Positions 38,729-48,121 of a DNA stretch of 64,000 nucleotides are shown here, one piece after another. The DNA is taken from assembly GCA_041071465.1 (NCBI GenBank), contig CP163498.1:1116001-1180000 (forward strand), given 5' to 3'. The position numbers were made by a program, and so were the translations under genes. A model generated the notes under the pieces. That model saw only the letters and a program-made list of their open reading frames with translations. It ran no database searches and was not told the origin of the DNA. The stretch comes from Pseudomonas putida. GTDB lineage: Bacteria > Pseudomonadota > Gammaproteobacteria > Pseudomonadales > Pseudomonadaceae. The first letter of the stretch is position 1. Each line of letters starts with the position of its first letter.

Positions 38729-39786
38729 CGTGCACTTACCTCTTTGCCGTCCAGCTTGTCACCACGGGTGTCGATGGTCGCTTCCACCGACATGCCCACA
38801 CGTAGGCGGCTGAGCAGCGGCTGCCCGTCATCGAAGACGATTTTCACCGGGATGCGCTGCACCACCTTGGTGAAGTTGCCGGTGGCGTTGTCCGGTTTCA
38901 CGGCAGCGAAGGTGACGCCGGTGGCGGGAGCGATACTTTCTACATGGCCGTGCAGCTTTTCGCCGGAGAAGGTATCGACGCTGATGCTCACCGGCTGGCC
39001 CGGTTGCACGTGGGTCAGCTGGGTTTCCTGGAAATTGCCGACCACATAGGCCTGTTGCAACGGCACCACCGACAGCAGGCGGGCGCCTGGGTTGACGTAG
39101 GCGCCGACGCGCAGGGCACGCTCGCCGACCATACCGTCCACCGGTGCAGTGATGCGGGTGTAGGACAGGTCGAGCTGAGCCTTTTCCAGCCCCGCTTCGG
39201 CACGTTTGAGCTGGCCATCGGCGCTGGCCACCTGAGCGGTGAGAATGTCCACTTGCTTGCGCGCCGCCACCAGCGCCGCCTGGGCATTGGCCAGGCGAGC
39301 ACGGGCCTGGTCGACACCGCTGCGCGCCTGTTGGGCGTTCTGCACGGTACCGGCGCCCTGCTCGGCCAGGCGGCTGTAACGGTTGACTTCATGGTCGGCG
39401 AACGCCGCTTCGGCCTGGGCCGCTTTGACAGCAGCCTCGGCCTGGGCAATCAGCGCCGCCTGGCGCTCCAGGGTGGCACGGGCATCGGCGCTTTGCGCCT
39501 GGGCTACCAGCAACTGCGCCTGCGCGGCATCCAGCGCGGCCTGGTAGTCACGGGCATCGATGGTCGCCAGCAACTGGCCTGCGGTGACCTGCTGGTTGTC
39601 TTCCACCAGCACGTCCTTGATGAAACCGGCGACTTTGGGCGCGACCACGGTGTAGTCGGCGATCACATAGGCGTCATTGGTGCTCTGGCGGTGGTCACTG
39701 CCCAACATCCAGGGGCCGACGATGCCAGCCAGGACGGCCACGGCCAGCACCGAGCCGATGAACAGGGTTTTGCGGTTGTTGGTCAT
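38725..39786 (-). CDS. EmrA-type membrane fusion protein
   Basis: This 353-residue adaptor has an N-terminal membrane anchor (TLFIGSVLAVAVLAGIVGPW), a biotinyl-lipoyl part (VAPKVAGFIKDVLVEDNQ), a long alpha-helical coiled coil rich in Ala/Gln, and the beta-barrel segment RITAPVDGMVGERALRVGAYV. It connects the MFS pump to the outer-membrane channel. The start MTNNRKTLF (39786) is used instead of 39828 because it fits the family and leaves a 28-base gap after the pump gene. Confidence 0.92.
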   Translation of the reverse strand: MTNNRKTLFIGSVLAVAVLAGIVGPWMLGSDHRQSTNDAYVIADYTVVAPKVAGFIKDVLVEDNQQVTAGQLLATIDARDYQAALDAAQAQLLVAQAQSADARATLERQAALIAQAEAAVKAAQAEAAFADHEVNRYSRLAEQGAGTVQNAQQARSGVDQARARLANAQAALVAARKQVDILTAQVASADGQLKRAEAGLEKAQLDLSYTRITAPVDGMVGERALRVGAYVNPGARLLSVVPLQQAYVVGNFQETQLTHVQPGQPVSISVDTFSGEKLHGHVESIAPATGVTFAAVKPDNATGNFTKVVQRIPVKIVFDDGQPLLSRLRVGMSVEATIDTRGDKLDGKEVSAR

Positions 39787-39814
39787 TTCAGCGGTTCTCG
39801 AATTCATCCAGGGT

Positions 39815-41356
39815 TCAGGCCACCGCACGCGGCGGATAGACCCGGGTAGGCACGAAAGGAATCAGGCAGATCAAGGCCACGGCAATGCAGGCCATGACGA
39901 GGTACAGGTCGGCCGAGGTCAGGACCAACGCCTGGTCGTGGATGCGCTTGGCCAGGCCTGCAGCGCTGTCGTCGACCAGCGGGGCGTTGCCCAGGCTGTC
40001 CACCAGGTGGTTGGAATGGAAGTGCCGGCGCAGGGTGCCAAGGGCGTCCAGCAGGCCACCGGCAATCACGGCGGCCAAGCCCTTCACAGTGTTGAACCAG
40101 CTGGAGGCGAACGGGCCTTCCTGCGGGGTCATGCCATTGGTGGACAGCATCAGCAACGGCAGCACGGCCATCGGCTGGCCGAACACCTGCAGCAGGTAGA
40201 ACGGGTAGAAGTCGCCACGGATCCATTCGCTGGTCAGCAGGCTGCTGCCGACACAGGACACCGCCAGCATCGCCAGGCCGATACCCAGCACCCAGCGGCA
40301 GTCCACTGCACGGATGTTGCACAGTGCCGCCGTCAGCGGCAGGGCGATCAGTTGAGGCATGGCCACCAGCATCATCAGCGGGCTGGTCTGTGCCGGGCGG
40401 TAGCCTTGGATCTGCGCCAGGTAGGCCGAAGGAATGCTGCCCACGCCCGAGAGCACGATCAGCACACCGGCCAGTGTCACCAGCGCGAAACTCAGGTTGC
40501 GCCGCTGCAACATGCGCAACTGGAAGAACGGCAGCGGTTCGGACCACTCGTTGAACATGAACAGCACCAGCAACACCAAGCCACCGCCCAGCAGCCAGCA
40601 GATCAGCGGCGAATCGAACCAGCCCCAGCGGTCGCCCAGCGACAGGCCCAGTACGATGCAACTGATGGCGGGGAGGCCGAGCAGCACGCCACGCCAGTCG
40701 AACTGCTTGAAACGTTCCAGGCGCAGCGGGTCCTGCGGCAGGCCCCAGCCGACGCAGACGATGGCCAGCAGCGAGGGCAGAATGATCTGCCAGAACGCCC
40801 ATTGCCAACCGACATACTCGGTCCACAGCCCCGCCAACGGCGTGCCAAGGTTGGGGCCGAAGGTGGCAGTCAGGGCATAGCAGGCCAGGCCGTAGACCTT
40901 GATGCCCGGTGGCAGGAAGCGCAGGGCCACACTCATCAGCATCGGTGGCAAGGCCCCCGAAGCAAAGCCCTGCAGCACGCGCAGCAGCATCAGGCTGTGC
41001 AGGTTGGGGGCGAACGGTTGCAGCAAGCCGAGCACGGCGAACAGGCCGATGGCGCTCATGGTGAAGCGCCGCAGCGAGAAGGTGGTGGCCAGCCACGGCG
41101 CAAAGGCCATGGCCGAGACCGAGGCGGCGCTGTACACCGCCAGCAGCCAGGCACCTTCGTCAGCACCGATGCCCATGGCACCGCGGATATCGGCGAGGGA
41201 AATCTTGGTAACCGACTCGTTGAGGCCTGCGCACAGCACGGCCAGCAACACACCGAACAGCCCCACTACCACCTGCAGGCCAAACGCCGTCTGCGCAGGC
41301 GCGGCCGGCGCGGGGGCGGCGGCCAGCGCCGCAGGGGGCGCGGTCAGGGAACTCAT
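39815..41356 (-). CDS. DHA2-family drug efflux MFS permease (EmrB-like)
   Basis: This 513-residue permease has 14 predicted membrane segments and an Ala-rich N-terminus. Motifs include the first-helix VLCAGLNESVTKISLADIRG, the short WLLAVYSAASVSAMAFAP, and the drug/H+ antiporter motif region with GTPLAGLWTEYVGWQWAFW. It exports hydrophobic compounds across the inner membrane into the EmrA/OMF conduit. GGAG lies before the ATG at 41356. A 17-base palindrome that may bind the neighbouring LysR protein lies 88 bases upstream. Confidence 0.92.
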   Translation of the reverse strand: MSSLTAPPAALAAAPAPAAPAQTAFGLQVVVGLFGVLLAVLCAGLNESVTKISLADIRGAMGIGADEGAWLLAVYSAASVSAMAFAPWLATTFSLRRFTMSAIGLFAVLGLLQPFAPNLHSLMLLRVLQGFASGALPPMLMSVALRFLPPGIKVYGLACYALTATFGPNLGTPLAGLWTEYVGWQWAFWQIILPSLLAIVCVGWGLPQDPLRLERFKQFDWRGVLLGLPAISCIVLGLSLGDRWGWFDSPLICWLLGGGLVLLVLFMFNEWSEPLPFFQLRMLQRRNLSFALVTLAGVLIVLSGVGSIPSAYLAQIQGYRPAQTSPLMMLVAMPQLIALPLTAALCNIRAVDCRWVLGIGLAMLAVSCVGSSLLTSEWIRGDFYPFYLLQVFGQPMAVLPLLMLSTNGMTPQEGPFASSWFNTVKGLAAVIAGGLLDALGTLRRHFHSNHLVDSLGNAPLVDDSAAGLAKRIHDQALVLTSADLYLVMACIAVALICLIPFVPTRVYPPRAVA

Positions 41357-41444
41357 GGGAATACATCTCCAGCAACAATTTCAGGGCTGGAGCAAGTTTA
41401 AGAAGGTCGAATGCTGACGAAAACTGACTTGTTGGCAGTTTTAT

Positions 41445-41461
41445 ATTGCGTCAGACGCAAT
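41445..41461. promoter_or_regulatory. operator candidate upstream of the EmrB-type operon
   Basis: ATTGCGTCAGACGCAAT is a near-perfect 17-base palindrome with the LysR-type T-N11-A pattern. Its only close match in view (15 of 17 bases) is in front of the adjacent LysR gene. Confidence 0.6.
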
Positions 41462-41472
41462 CAATGGCGACA

Positions 41473-42378
41473 TCACGGGTCAATGCGCCCACACGCTTTC
41501 AACGTCTGGCGCAGCCAACGGTGTGCGGGGTCGTTGTCGAAACGCGGGTGCCACGCCTGCTTCACATTGACTTTCTCCAACGGCACCGGGATCTCGAACG
41601 AGCGCAATGGCAGCTTCAGCCGCTGCACACTGTTGAGGATGTTGGCGGGTATCGGCAGGATCAAGTCCGAATCCGGCAGTGAGAACATCGCCGAATGAAA
41701 GCTGGTGGTGATCAGGGCCACCCGCCGCTCTACCTTGTGGTTGGCCAACGCCACATCGATCGGCCCATTGGCCCGGCCGCGCCGCGATACGCTGATCTGC
41801 GGGTAGGCGGCAAAACGCTCTGGGGTGATCGGGGCGTCGAAAATCGGGTGCCCCACACGCGCCAGGCCCACGAAGTAGGTGCTGAACAGGCTCTGCACCT
41901 TGATTTCCGGGCCAAGTTCAACGGCCGAGCTGATGATCAAATCGATATGCCCGTTGCGCAGCACCGCATCATCGTCACCGCTGCCCTCCGGGACGAAGCG
42001 CAACACCGTTCGCGGCGCCTGGGCCAGCATCATGCTCAGCAATTGGGCGCCGTACAGGGCGATGAACAGGTCATTGGTGCGTATGTTGAAGGCACGGTCC
42101 AGGTTCACCAGGTCGACATCATCACGGCTACGGAACACCTGCCCGGCTTGCTCTACCAACCCATGCACCTGCTCGCGCAGGGCCAGCGCCCGCGGCGTGG
42201 GCACAAGGCCACGGCCGGCACGCACCAGGATCGGGTCACCCATGGCTTCGCGAATGCGCCCCAGTGTCCGGCTCATGGCCGCCGGGCTCAGGTTCATTCG
42301 CTGAGCTGCGCCGACCACGCTGCCCTCGTCGAGCAGGACATCGAGGGCGACGAGCAGGTTCATGTCCGGGAGTTGCAT
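41473..42378 (-). CDS. LysR-family transcriptional regulator
   Basis: This 301-residue regulator has an N-terminal winged helix-turn-helix (SVVGAAQRMNLSPAAMSRTLGRIREAMGD) typical of the NodD/SyrM-like branch, then a type 2 periplasmic-binding-like effector domain. In segments, GSVVGAAQRMNLSPAAMSR holds the recognition helix. It is encoded on the same strand just upstream of the EmrB-type efflux operon rather than divergent. Matching palindromes in front of both suggest it controls both itself and the pump. Confidence 0.92.
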   Translation of the reverse strand: MQLPDMNLLVALDVLLDEGSVVGAAQRMNLSPAAMSRTLGRIREAMGDPILVRAGRGLVPTPRALALREQVHGLVEQAGQVFRSRDDVDLVNLDRAFNIRTNDLFIALYGAQLLSMMLAQAPRTVLRFVPEGSGDDDAVLRNGHIDLIISSAVELGPEIKVQSLFSTYFVGLARVGHPIFDAPITPERFAAYPQISVSRRGRANGPIDVALANHKVERRVALITTSFHSAMFSLPDSDLILPIPANILNSVQRLKLPLRSFEIPVPLEKVNVKQAWHPRFDNDPAHRWLRQTLKACGRIDP

Positions 42379-42428
42379 GGCCGTTTTCCGTTACAGCTGT
42401 GGGAATGGCGATGGTAACAGGTTGCTCG

Positions 42429-42445
42429 ATTGCACCAGACGCAAT
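42429..42445. promoter_or_regulatory. operator candidate upstream of the LysR gene
   Basis: ATTGCACCAGACGCAAT repeats 15 of 17 bases of the palindrome at 41445, 50 bases before the LysR start. This fits autoregulation by the same protein. Confidence 0.55.
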
Positions 42446-42505
42446 GCGCTCGTGCGTTGTGGGGCATTTATTCACTGACCGTGTTCGGCCTTAAATAGAG
42501 CATTG

Positions 42506-42553
42506 GCAGGATCGGCCTCTTCGCGGGCGTGCCCGCGAAAGGGCCGATCCTGC
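42506..42553 (+). repeat. REP-like long hairpin upstream of the universal stress gene
   Basis: GCAGGATCGGCC and GGCCGATCCTGC pair perfectly, with an inner stem of TTCGCGGGC/GCCCGCGAA. It lies in the divergent gap only 34 bases before the uspA-like start and shares its core with the hairpin after yaaA. Confidence 0.7.
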
Positions 42554-42587
42554 AGATACACCCGCCAGCCACTGCCAAGGATCCTAC

Positions 42588-43037
42588 ATGCCCAGCTCCG
42601 TCCTGATCGCCATCGACGCCTCCCCGGCTTCCAGTGCCCTGCTGGCCCTCGCCCGCCGCTACTGCCGCCCTGGCCATCACGAATTGCACGTGCTGCTGGC
42701 CATCGATTCCACCTTCGCCGTGCATGAGCAACCAGCGCCCTATACCACCGAAGAGCTGGAGGAATACCCCGCCGCCTGCGAGGAACAGCAGCATGCCGAC
42801 CACGCCGTGACCGAGGCCGTGCGCGAACTGCAGCAAGCCGGCTTTGCCAGCCGAGGTTGCATGGTGGCTGGGCAGCCGGTCGATGTGATCGTGACTAAGG
42901 CGCACGAACTCAATTGCGAGCTGATCATCATGGGCCACCGTCACCTGTCGCGGCTGGGACGGTTGCTCGACCCTTCCATCAGCGCGAAGGTGATTGACCA
43001 GGTGAAGGTGCCAGTGTTGGTGGGGGCGGCGGGGTAG
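42588..43037 (+). CDS. universal stress protein (UspA family)
   Basis: This 149-residue single-domain Usp starts VLIAIDASPASSALLALARR and ends with the ATP-binding signature IIMGHRHLSRLGRLLDPSISAKVIDQV (segment GHRHLSRLGRLL), near the G-2x-G-9x-G(S/T) motif, though its glycines are only partly kept, so nucleotide binding is uncertain. An unusual His/Glu/Gln-rich stretch (EEYPAACEEQQHADH) lies in the middle. AAGGAT precedes the start. Such proteins accumulate in stress and stationary phase; the exact role is not readable. Confidence 0.9.
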   Translation: MPSSVLIAIDASPASSALLALARRYCRPGHHELHVLLAIDSTFAVHEQPAPYTTEELEEYPAACEEQQHADHAVTEAVRELQQAGFASRGCMVAGQPVDVIVTKAHELNCELIIMGHRHLSRLGRLLDPSISAKVIDQVKVPVLVGAAG

Positions 43038-43119
43038 AAATCACAGAAGATTGGACGCTTGGCTCTGAGCTTCATTTGGGCATGCAGGTGCTCGCCATGA
43101 TTTTTACAGCGCCTTTGAG

Positions 43120-43147
43120 ATCGAGCGCCGCGCGGGCGGCGCTCGAT
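43120..43147. terminator. hairpin between uspA-like gene and efflux adaptor gene
   Basis: ATCGAGCGCCGC and GCGGCGCTCGAT form a perfect 12-bp stem with a four-base loop between two converging genes. There is no T-run. Confidence 0.6.
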
Positions 43148-43166
43148 GTTCCTGACTACAAATCTC

Positions 43167-44027
43167 TCAAGGCGAACTCGGCTTCACCACCACCGTACAA
43201 GTCGTCCCCGCCGCCAGCAAAAACCCTTCCGGCACTTCATCGATGTGAATACGCACCGGCACCCGCTGCGCCAGCCGCACCCAGTTGAACGTAGGGTTCA
43301 CATCGGCAATCAGCTCGCGGCTTTGCGGGTTGTCGCGGTCGTAGATGCCACGGGCGATGCTCTCCACATGCCCCTTGATGCGCTCGCCGCTCATCATCTG
43401 CAGCTCGGCCTGGTCACCCACCTTCACGTGCGGCAGCTTGGTCTCCTCGAAGAAGCCGTACACCCAGAACGAGTTCTCATCGACCACCGCCATCACCGCC
43501 TCACCGGTACGCGCATAGTCGCCCTTGTGGATGTTCAGGTTGGTCACATAGCCATCCACCGTGGCCACGATGTGCGTGCGCTTGAGGTTCAGTTCGGCTG
43601 CGGCCAGTTCAGCAAGGGCTTGCTGGTAATCGGCTTGGGCAGCGTTGGCAATGTTGCTGGCATCGTCGCGGTTTTCCTTGGAGATCACCAGGTTGTCCAT
43701 GTCGGCCCGGCGCTTGGCGTTGACCTTGCGCATTTCCCAGGTGGCCTTGCGCGAGGCGACCAGCGCCTTGGCCTGGTCGACCGCCAACTGGTAGTGCTCG
43801 GGGTCGATCTGGATCAGCAGGTCGCCCTTCTTCACCCGCTGGTTGTCCTTGACCGGTACGTCCACCACGTAGCCGGGCACGTCGGCGGCGACGTTGATGA
43901 TGTCGGCACGCACGCGGCCGTCGCGGGTCCATGGGGTGGTCATGTAGTGCAACCACAACTGGCGACCGATGGCCACGGCAGCGACCAGCACCAGCAGGGT
44001 GGCGATCAGGCTGAAGAACTTTTTCAT
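43167..44027 (-). CDS. AaeA-like membrane fusion protein
   Basis: This 286-residue HlyD-family adaptor has an N-terminal anchor (FFSLIATLLVLVAAVAIG), the conserved TTPWTRDGRVRADIINVAAD, a short coiled coil, and VDGYVTNLNIHKGDYA from the lipoyl/barrel region. The short hairpin is characteristic of partners of FUSC (AaeB-type) pumps. It follows DUF1656 and the FUSC gene in a minus-strand operon. The pump probably exports aromatic acids or similar compounds, by analogy with AaeAB. Confidence 0.9.
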   Translation of the reverse strand: MKKFFSLIATLLVLVAAVAIGRQLWLHYMTTPWTRDGRVRADIINVAADVPGYVVDVPVKDNQRVKKGDLLIQIDPEHYQLAVDQAKALVASRKATWEMRKVNAKRRADMDNLVISKENRDDASNIANAAQADYQQALAELAAAELNLKRTHIVATVDGYVTNLNIHKGDYARTGEAVMAVVDENSFWVYGFFEETKLPHVKVGDQAELQMMSGERIKGHVESIARGIYDRDNPQSRELIADVNPTFNWVRLAQRVPVRIHIDEVPEGFLLAAGTTCTVVVKPSSP

Positions 44028-44037
44028 CGAAGGTTTC

Positions 44038-44238
44038 TCACCAGTAGACAGTAAGCGCCATGGCGCCGAACAGGCAGACGAACAGGCTCAGGCGCAGCAG
44101 CGCCGGGTGCCAGAAGAAACGGTAGCCATCATGGCTGGCGATGAACCGGTCCAGGCCCCAGGCCAGGCCCAGGGCGAACAGGAACATCAAGGTCATGGTG
44201 GGCATGTACACGCCATGGAAGGCGATTTCACGGGGCAT
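44038..44238 (-). CDS. DUF1656 small membrane protein
   Basis: This 66-residue protein starts MPREIAFHGVYMPTMTLMF and has two membrane helices (LMFLFALGLAWGLDRF and LSLFVCLFGAMALTVYW). It is the AaeX/DUF1656 family member regularly found between the FUSC pump and its adaptor. Its start lies inside the end of the FUSC gene (11-base overlap). Its function is unknown beyond this association. Confidence 0.9.
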   Translation of the reverse strand: MPREIAFHGVYMPTMTLMFLFALGLAWGLDRFIASHDGYRFFWHPALLRLSLFVCLFGAMALTVYW

Positions 44239-46405
44239 GGTGCAATCCTTTCGCCGGTGCCAGTGGCGACTGTGGGTCCAGCAGGGAAGAACGGATGAAG
44301 TGCAGGTAGCTTTGCGCACGGCGCAGCACCGAGGTGTCGAAGTGCCGGGCGAACGGCTCGTCGGTGGCCTGCACGCGGGCGATGGCATGGTCCACGGCCA
44401 CCAATGCACGCTCGTGGTTGCTGGCGCTTGGCTGCAGGAACAACCGCGCCAGGGCACGGCCCATGACGCGAATCGCCTGGCGCCACGGCTGCGACTCTGC
44501 GTAGGCCGGGTGCTCCGGCGCACGGGCCTGCTCCTTGCGCAACTCGATCACGGCGTGGCCGATTTCCAGCACGGTGAACATCCAGCCCATCAACTGGCTC
44601 TGCACCTGCGGCTTGCCCGCCGCCAGGCCATAGGCCTGGTGCAACAGGTCGCGGGTGCGGCTTTCGAACGCCGTGCCGATGCCGCGCAGGCGACCACTGA
44701 TGGCGAACAGCACCTGCTCGCGCAGCTCTTGTTCCAGGCGGCTCCACAACCAGCGGCTGTTGGGCGGCAGGATGATCGCCCCGGCGGCGGCACAGACGAA
44801 CATGCCGATCACCATGCCGATGTAGTCGTTGATGAAGGTGTAGGGGTCATACACGGTGAGGTTGTTCGGCACCGAGCCAATCGCGAAAAACACCAGCAAG
44901 CCGATGCCGTAGCCGGCATAGGCCGGGCGCGACGACAGAAACGCGCCCAACACGAACACGGGTGCCAGCACCATGCACAGCAGCGGGAAACCGTCGATCC
45001 AGGGGAACACGAAGAACGTTTCGAAGAACCCGACAAAAGCACCGATGGCCGTGCCGCAGGCCATCTGGAACGACATGCGCTTGGGGTTCGGCGACGCCGC
45101 CGAAAGGCCCACGGTGACGGTGGCGATCAGGGTCATCATGGCGCCGCTGGGCCAGTCACTGAGTAGCCAGTAGCTACCCAGCAGCAACAGCACCGCCGAG
45201 GCACGCACACCGGCGGCCAGCGACACCAGCCAGCTGGTCTGCGCCACGTAGGGCTCGTCCCACTGCTCGCGCTGGTGCGTGTGCGCGGCCAGCGAGGCAT
45301 GGGTTTCGGCGTAGCTGAACATCTCGTCGACGAAGCGATACAGCAGTTCGAACGCGGTGTGAAAGTCGAGCAAGTCGGATTCACTGGGGTCGGTCGCCAG
45401 GTATTCGGCCCGCAAGCCGCGCACCTGGGCCTGCAGGCCTTCCTTGTAGGCGGCCAGCTCCAGGGTCAGGCGCAGTGCATCGGCGTCGGTCAACGCCCGC
45501 CCCACGTAGGGCTGCAGCAGCTCCACCAAGGTATTCAGGCCCGGCTCGATGGCACTGACAATCTGTAGCGGGCCACGGGCACGCAGCCGCTCCAGCAAGC
45601 GGTGCAGGGCGTTGAAGCGCGTGGTGATGGCCATGAACTCACTGTTCATCCGCACCAGCCGACCACTGCGCCGGCGCATGTGCGGGTCTTCGAAGGCGGT
45701 GACGTTGCGCAAGCTTTCAAGGCCTACGGCCTCTGCCACGAAACGCACGTTGCTGCTCTCGAAACGGTCCTTTTGGCTATCGCCACGCAGGGCCTCGACC
45801 ACCACCCCGGCGAACACGCCAAAGCGCTGGTACAGGGCGTTACGCATCGCGGCGCTGGCCGACTGCGGCAGGATTGCGGCACTGACGAAGGTCGACACCA
45901 GAATCCCCAAGGCAATCTCCAGCACCCGCCATACGGCTGCCATGAACGCCTGGTCAGGGTGCTGCAGTACCGGCAGGCCGATCATCGCGGCGGTGTAACC
46001 GGCCAGCACGAAGCCATAGGCGCGGAAGGTGCGGTAGCGCATGGCACCGGCCGAGCACAGGCCCACCCACAGCGCCAGGCTGGGCAGGAACAGCTCGGTG
46101 TTCTGCGGGAAGATGGCGATCAGTGCCACCATCATCGCCGAGCCGGCCAGGGTGCCGAGCACCCGGTAGAAGCTTTTGGCGAACACATGCCCGCTTTGCG
46201 GCTGCATGACGATGAACACGGTGATCATGGCCGTGCGTGGTTGCGGCAGCTCAAGGCGCATGGCCAGCCACAACGTGATGAACGCGGCGGCCAGCACCTT
46301 GAAGATGTACACCCAGGTCACGCCGTCGGTGCGCGCCCAGGCAAAGAAGCCCCGGCGCCATTCCAGGCTTTGCAGCCAGCGCACGGGCAAACTGGAAGTG
46401 CTCAT
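44228..46405 (-). CDS. FUSC family (AaeB-like) efflux transporter
   Basis: This 725-residue protein has two clusters of membrane helices (FKVLAAAFITLWLAMRLELP onwards, and AGVRASAVLLLLGSYWLLSD onwards), each followed by a cytoplasmic helical domain, the FUSC/AaeB/YccS layout. Conserved parts are PRTAMITVFIVMQPQSGHVF and FAKSFYRVLGTLAGS. It is the inner-membrane component of the pump completed by the DUF1656 protein, the AaeA-like adaptor and the upstream OMF lipoprotein, whose stop overlaps its start by four bases. Confidence 0.93.
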   Translation of the reverse strand: MSTSSLPVRWLQSLEWRRGFFAWARTDGVTWVYIFKVLAAAFITLWLAMRLELPQPRTAMITVFIVMQPQSGHVFAKSFYRVLGTLAGSAMMVALIAIFPQNTELFLPSLALWVGLCSAGAMRYRTFRAYGFVLAGYTAAMIGLPVLQHPDQAFMAAVWRVLEIALGILVSTFVSAAILPQSASAAMRNALYQRFGVFAGVVVEALRGDSQKDRFESSNVRFVAEAVGLESLRNVTAFEDPHMRRRSGRLVRMNSEFMAITTRFNALHRLLERLRARGPLQIVSAIEPGLNTLVELLQPYVGRALTDADALRLTLELAAYKEGLQAQVRGLRAEYLATDPSESDLLDFHTAFELLYRFVDEMFSYAETHASLAAHTHQREQWDEPYVAQTSWLVSLAAGVRASAVLLLLGSYWLLSDWPSGAMMTLIATVTVGLSAASPNPKRMSFQMACGTAIGAFVGFFETFFVFPWIDGFPLLCMVLAPVFVLGAFLSSRPAYAGYGIGLLVFFAIGSVPNNLTVYDPYTFINDYIGMVIGMFVCAAAGAIILPPNSRWLWSRLEQELREQVLFAISGRLRGIGTAFESRTRDLLHQAYGLAAGKPQVQSQLMGWMFTVLEIGHAVIELRKEQARAPEHPAYAESQPWRQAIRVMGRALARLFLQPSASNHERALVAVDHAIARVQATDEPFARHFDTSVLRRAQSYLHFIRSSLLDPQSPLAPAKGLHHAP

Positions 46406-47930
46406 TCGGCGTTATCCGGCTTCTTGTCGAAAATGGCCAGGGTAGCCGGGGTTTTCGGCGCAGCCTGGCGTTCCTCCTTCGGCACATCCTGGCCGGCCTG
46501 CAGGCCGCCGCCCAGGGCGGTGACCAGCTCGGCATGGGCGACCAGGCGGGCGGCCTGCACCTGTTGCTGCACCTGCTGCTGGCGGAACAGCAATGTCTGC
46601 GCATTGAGCACGTTCAGGTAGTCGGTAAGGCCGCGCTGGAAGGCGACCATGGCGATGTCGTAGGTTTTCTGGGCTGCGGCGACGGACTCGGCCGCGAAGT
46701 GCGACTGCTCTTTCATCGACTCGCGGCGGATCAACTGGTCGGAAATGTTCTTCAGCGCACCAATCACGGTCTGGTTGTAGCGCGCCACCGCTACGTCGTA
46801 CCCCGCCGAGGCCACGCCCAGCTCCGAACGCAGGCGGCCACCGTCGAAGATCGGCAAGCTGATCGCCGGGCCGACGTTGTAGTTGAACTTGCGCCCGGTC
46901 AGGAACTCCAGCGGGCCACCACCGGTAGCCATGAAGCCCAGGCTGCCGACCAGGTCGACGTTGGGGAAGAAGCCGGCATGGGCAACATCGATGCCACGCG
47001 CTTGAGCGGCCACCTGCCAGCGGCTGGCGACCACATCGGGGCGCTGGCCGACCAGTTCGGCAGGCAGGTTCGAGGGCAGCTTCAGCGGCGCGGCCAGGGC
47101 CAGGGTCGGGCGCTGCAACTGTGCGCCCTCCCCGGGCCTTTGCCAGCCAACGCCGCCAGCTGGTTGCGGGTCAGGGCAATTTCTTCGTCGAGGCTGTCGA
47201 GCTGACGGTGGGTTTCCGGCAGCGGCGCTTCGGCCTGACTGACTTCGAAGTGAGTGCCGATGCCGGCATCCAGGCGACGCTTGGCCAGCGCCAGGATCTG
47301 CTCCTGCTGCTCCAGTTCGGCCTTGACGATATCGCGCTGGGCAAAGTGCAGGCTCAGTTGGATGTAGGCGCGCACCACGTTGTTCTGCAGCTCCAGTTGC
47401 GCCTGGCGGGCTTCGGCCACGCTCATGTGCGCCTGGTCCACGGCCTGCTCACTGGCGTTGCGCTCGCGCCCCCACAGGTCGAGGGCGTAGCTGAAGCCAA
47501 TGGCAGCGTTGTTGTCCCAGGTGTTGGCGCCCGACAGCGCGCCAGGGCCGTAGAACTGGTCTTCAGGCCAGTTGTGGCGCTTGAGCGTGGCCTGGCCGTT
47601 GGCCTGGAGCTTTTCCGCCGACTCGACCACGCCAGCCATGGCCTTGGCTTCGCGCACCCGCGCCGCGGCCATGGCCAGGCTTGGGCTGCCGGCCACGGCC
47701 AGGGCAATCCAGCGGTCCAGCTGCGGGTCGCCATAGGCGTGCCACCACTGCTGATCAGGCCAATGGGCGTCGGTCGCGGCTTCGCGTATGGCCGCGTCGG
47801 TGGTCAAGGTATTGGCTTGCAGCGTCTTGCTTTGCGGGGCGATGCCCCAGGTTCCGATACAGCCACTCAAGGTGAGGGCAAGGGCACAGGCACTGAACGC
47901 ATTGAGCGTTCTGATGATGCGACGCGGCAC
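46402..47930 (-). pseudogene. OprM/NodT-family outer-membrane efflux lipoprotein, one frameshift
   Basis: The gene starts at a GTG (MPRRIIRTLNAFS) with lipobox LTLSGC. The first frame shows WPDQQWWHAYGDPQLDRWI and FSYALDLWGRERNASEQ. At about 47130-47133 the frame breaks within LAGKGPG, and the second frame carries LPSNLPAELVGQRPDVVASR and LFRQQQVQQQVQAARLVAH to the end. One missing base in a C-run (expected GKGPGEGAQLQRP) explains it; the repaired protein has about 509 residues, normal for the family. It heads the FUSC efflux operon. I favour a sequence error. Confidence 0.88.
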
Positions 47931-48002
47931 AGCTGCGATTTCCCGAGGAAGAGGTGAAGGGGCCGGGCAATTCTAGGGGGCGACAGCACTGGCGATAAGC
48001 GC

Positions 48003-48061
48003 AGATTCCTGCGAATCTTTGTTACCAAAACAGCGATAATCCGCCTTTGGTCGAAGGTAAC
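48003..48061. promoter_or_regulatory. inverted repeats between the FUSC operon and its LysR gene
   Basis: AGATTC-CTGC-GAATCT (48003-48018) and a wider pair GTTACC (48021-48026)/GGTAAC (48056-48061) lie in the divergent gap, where a LysR regulator would bind. The first fits the short LysR palindrome style. Confidence 0.4.
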
Positions 48062-48121
48062 TTTTCAGCTTTTTTGCGTTACTTCGTGACACAATTTTGT
48101 CCTCTACATCGAGAGTGACCC

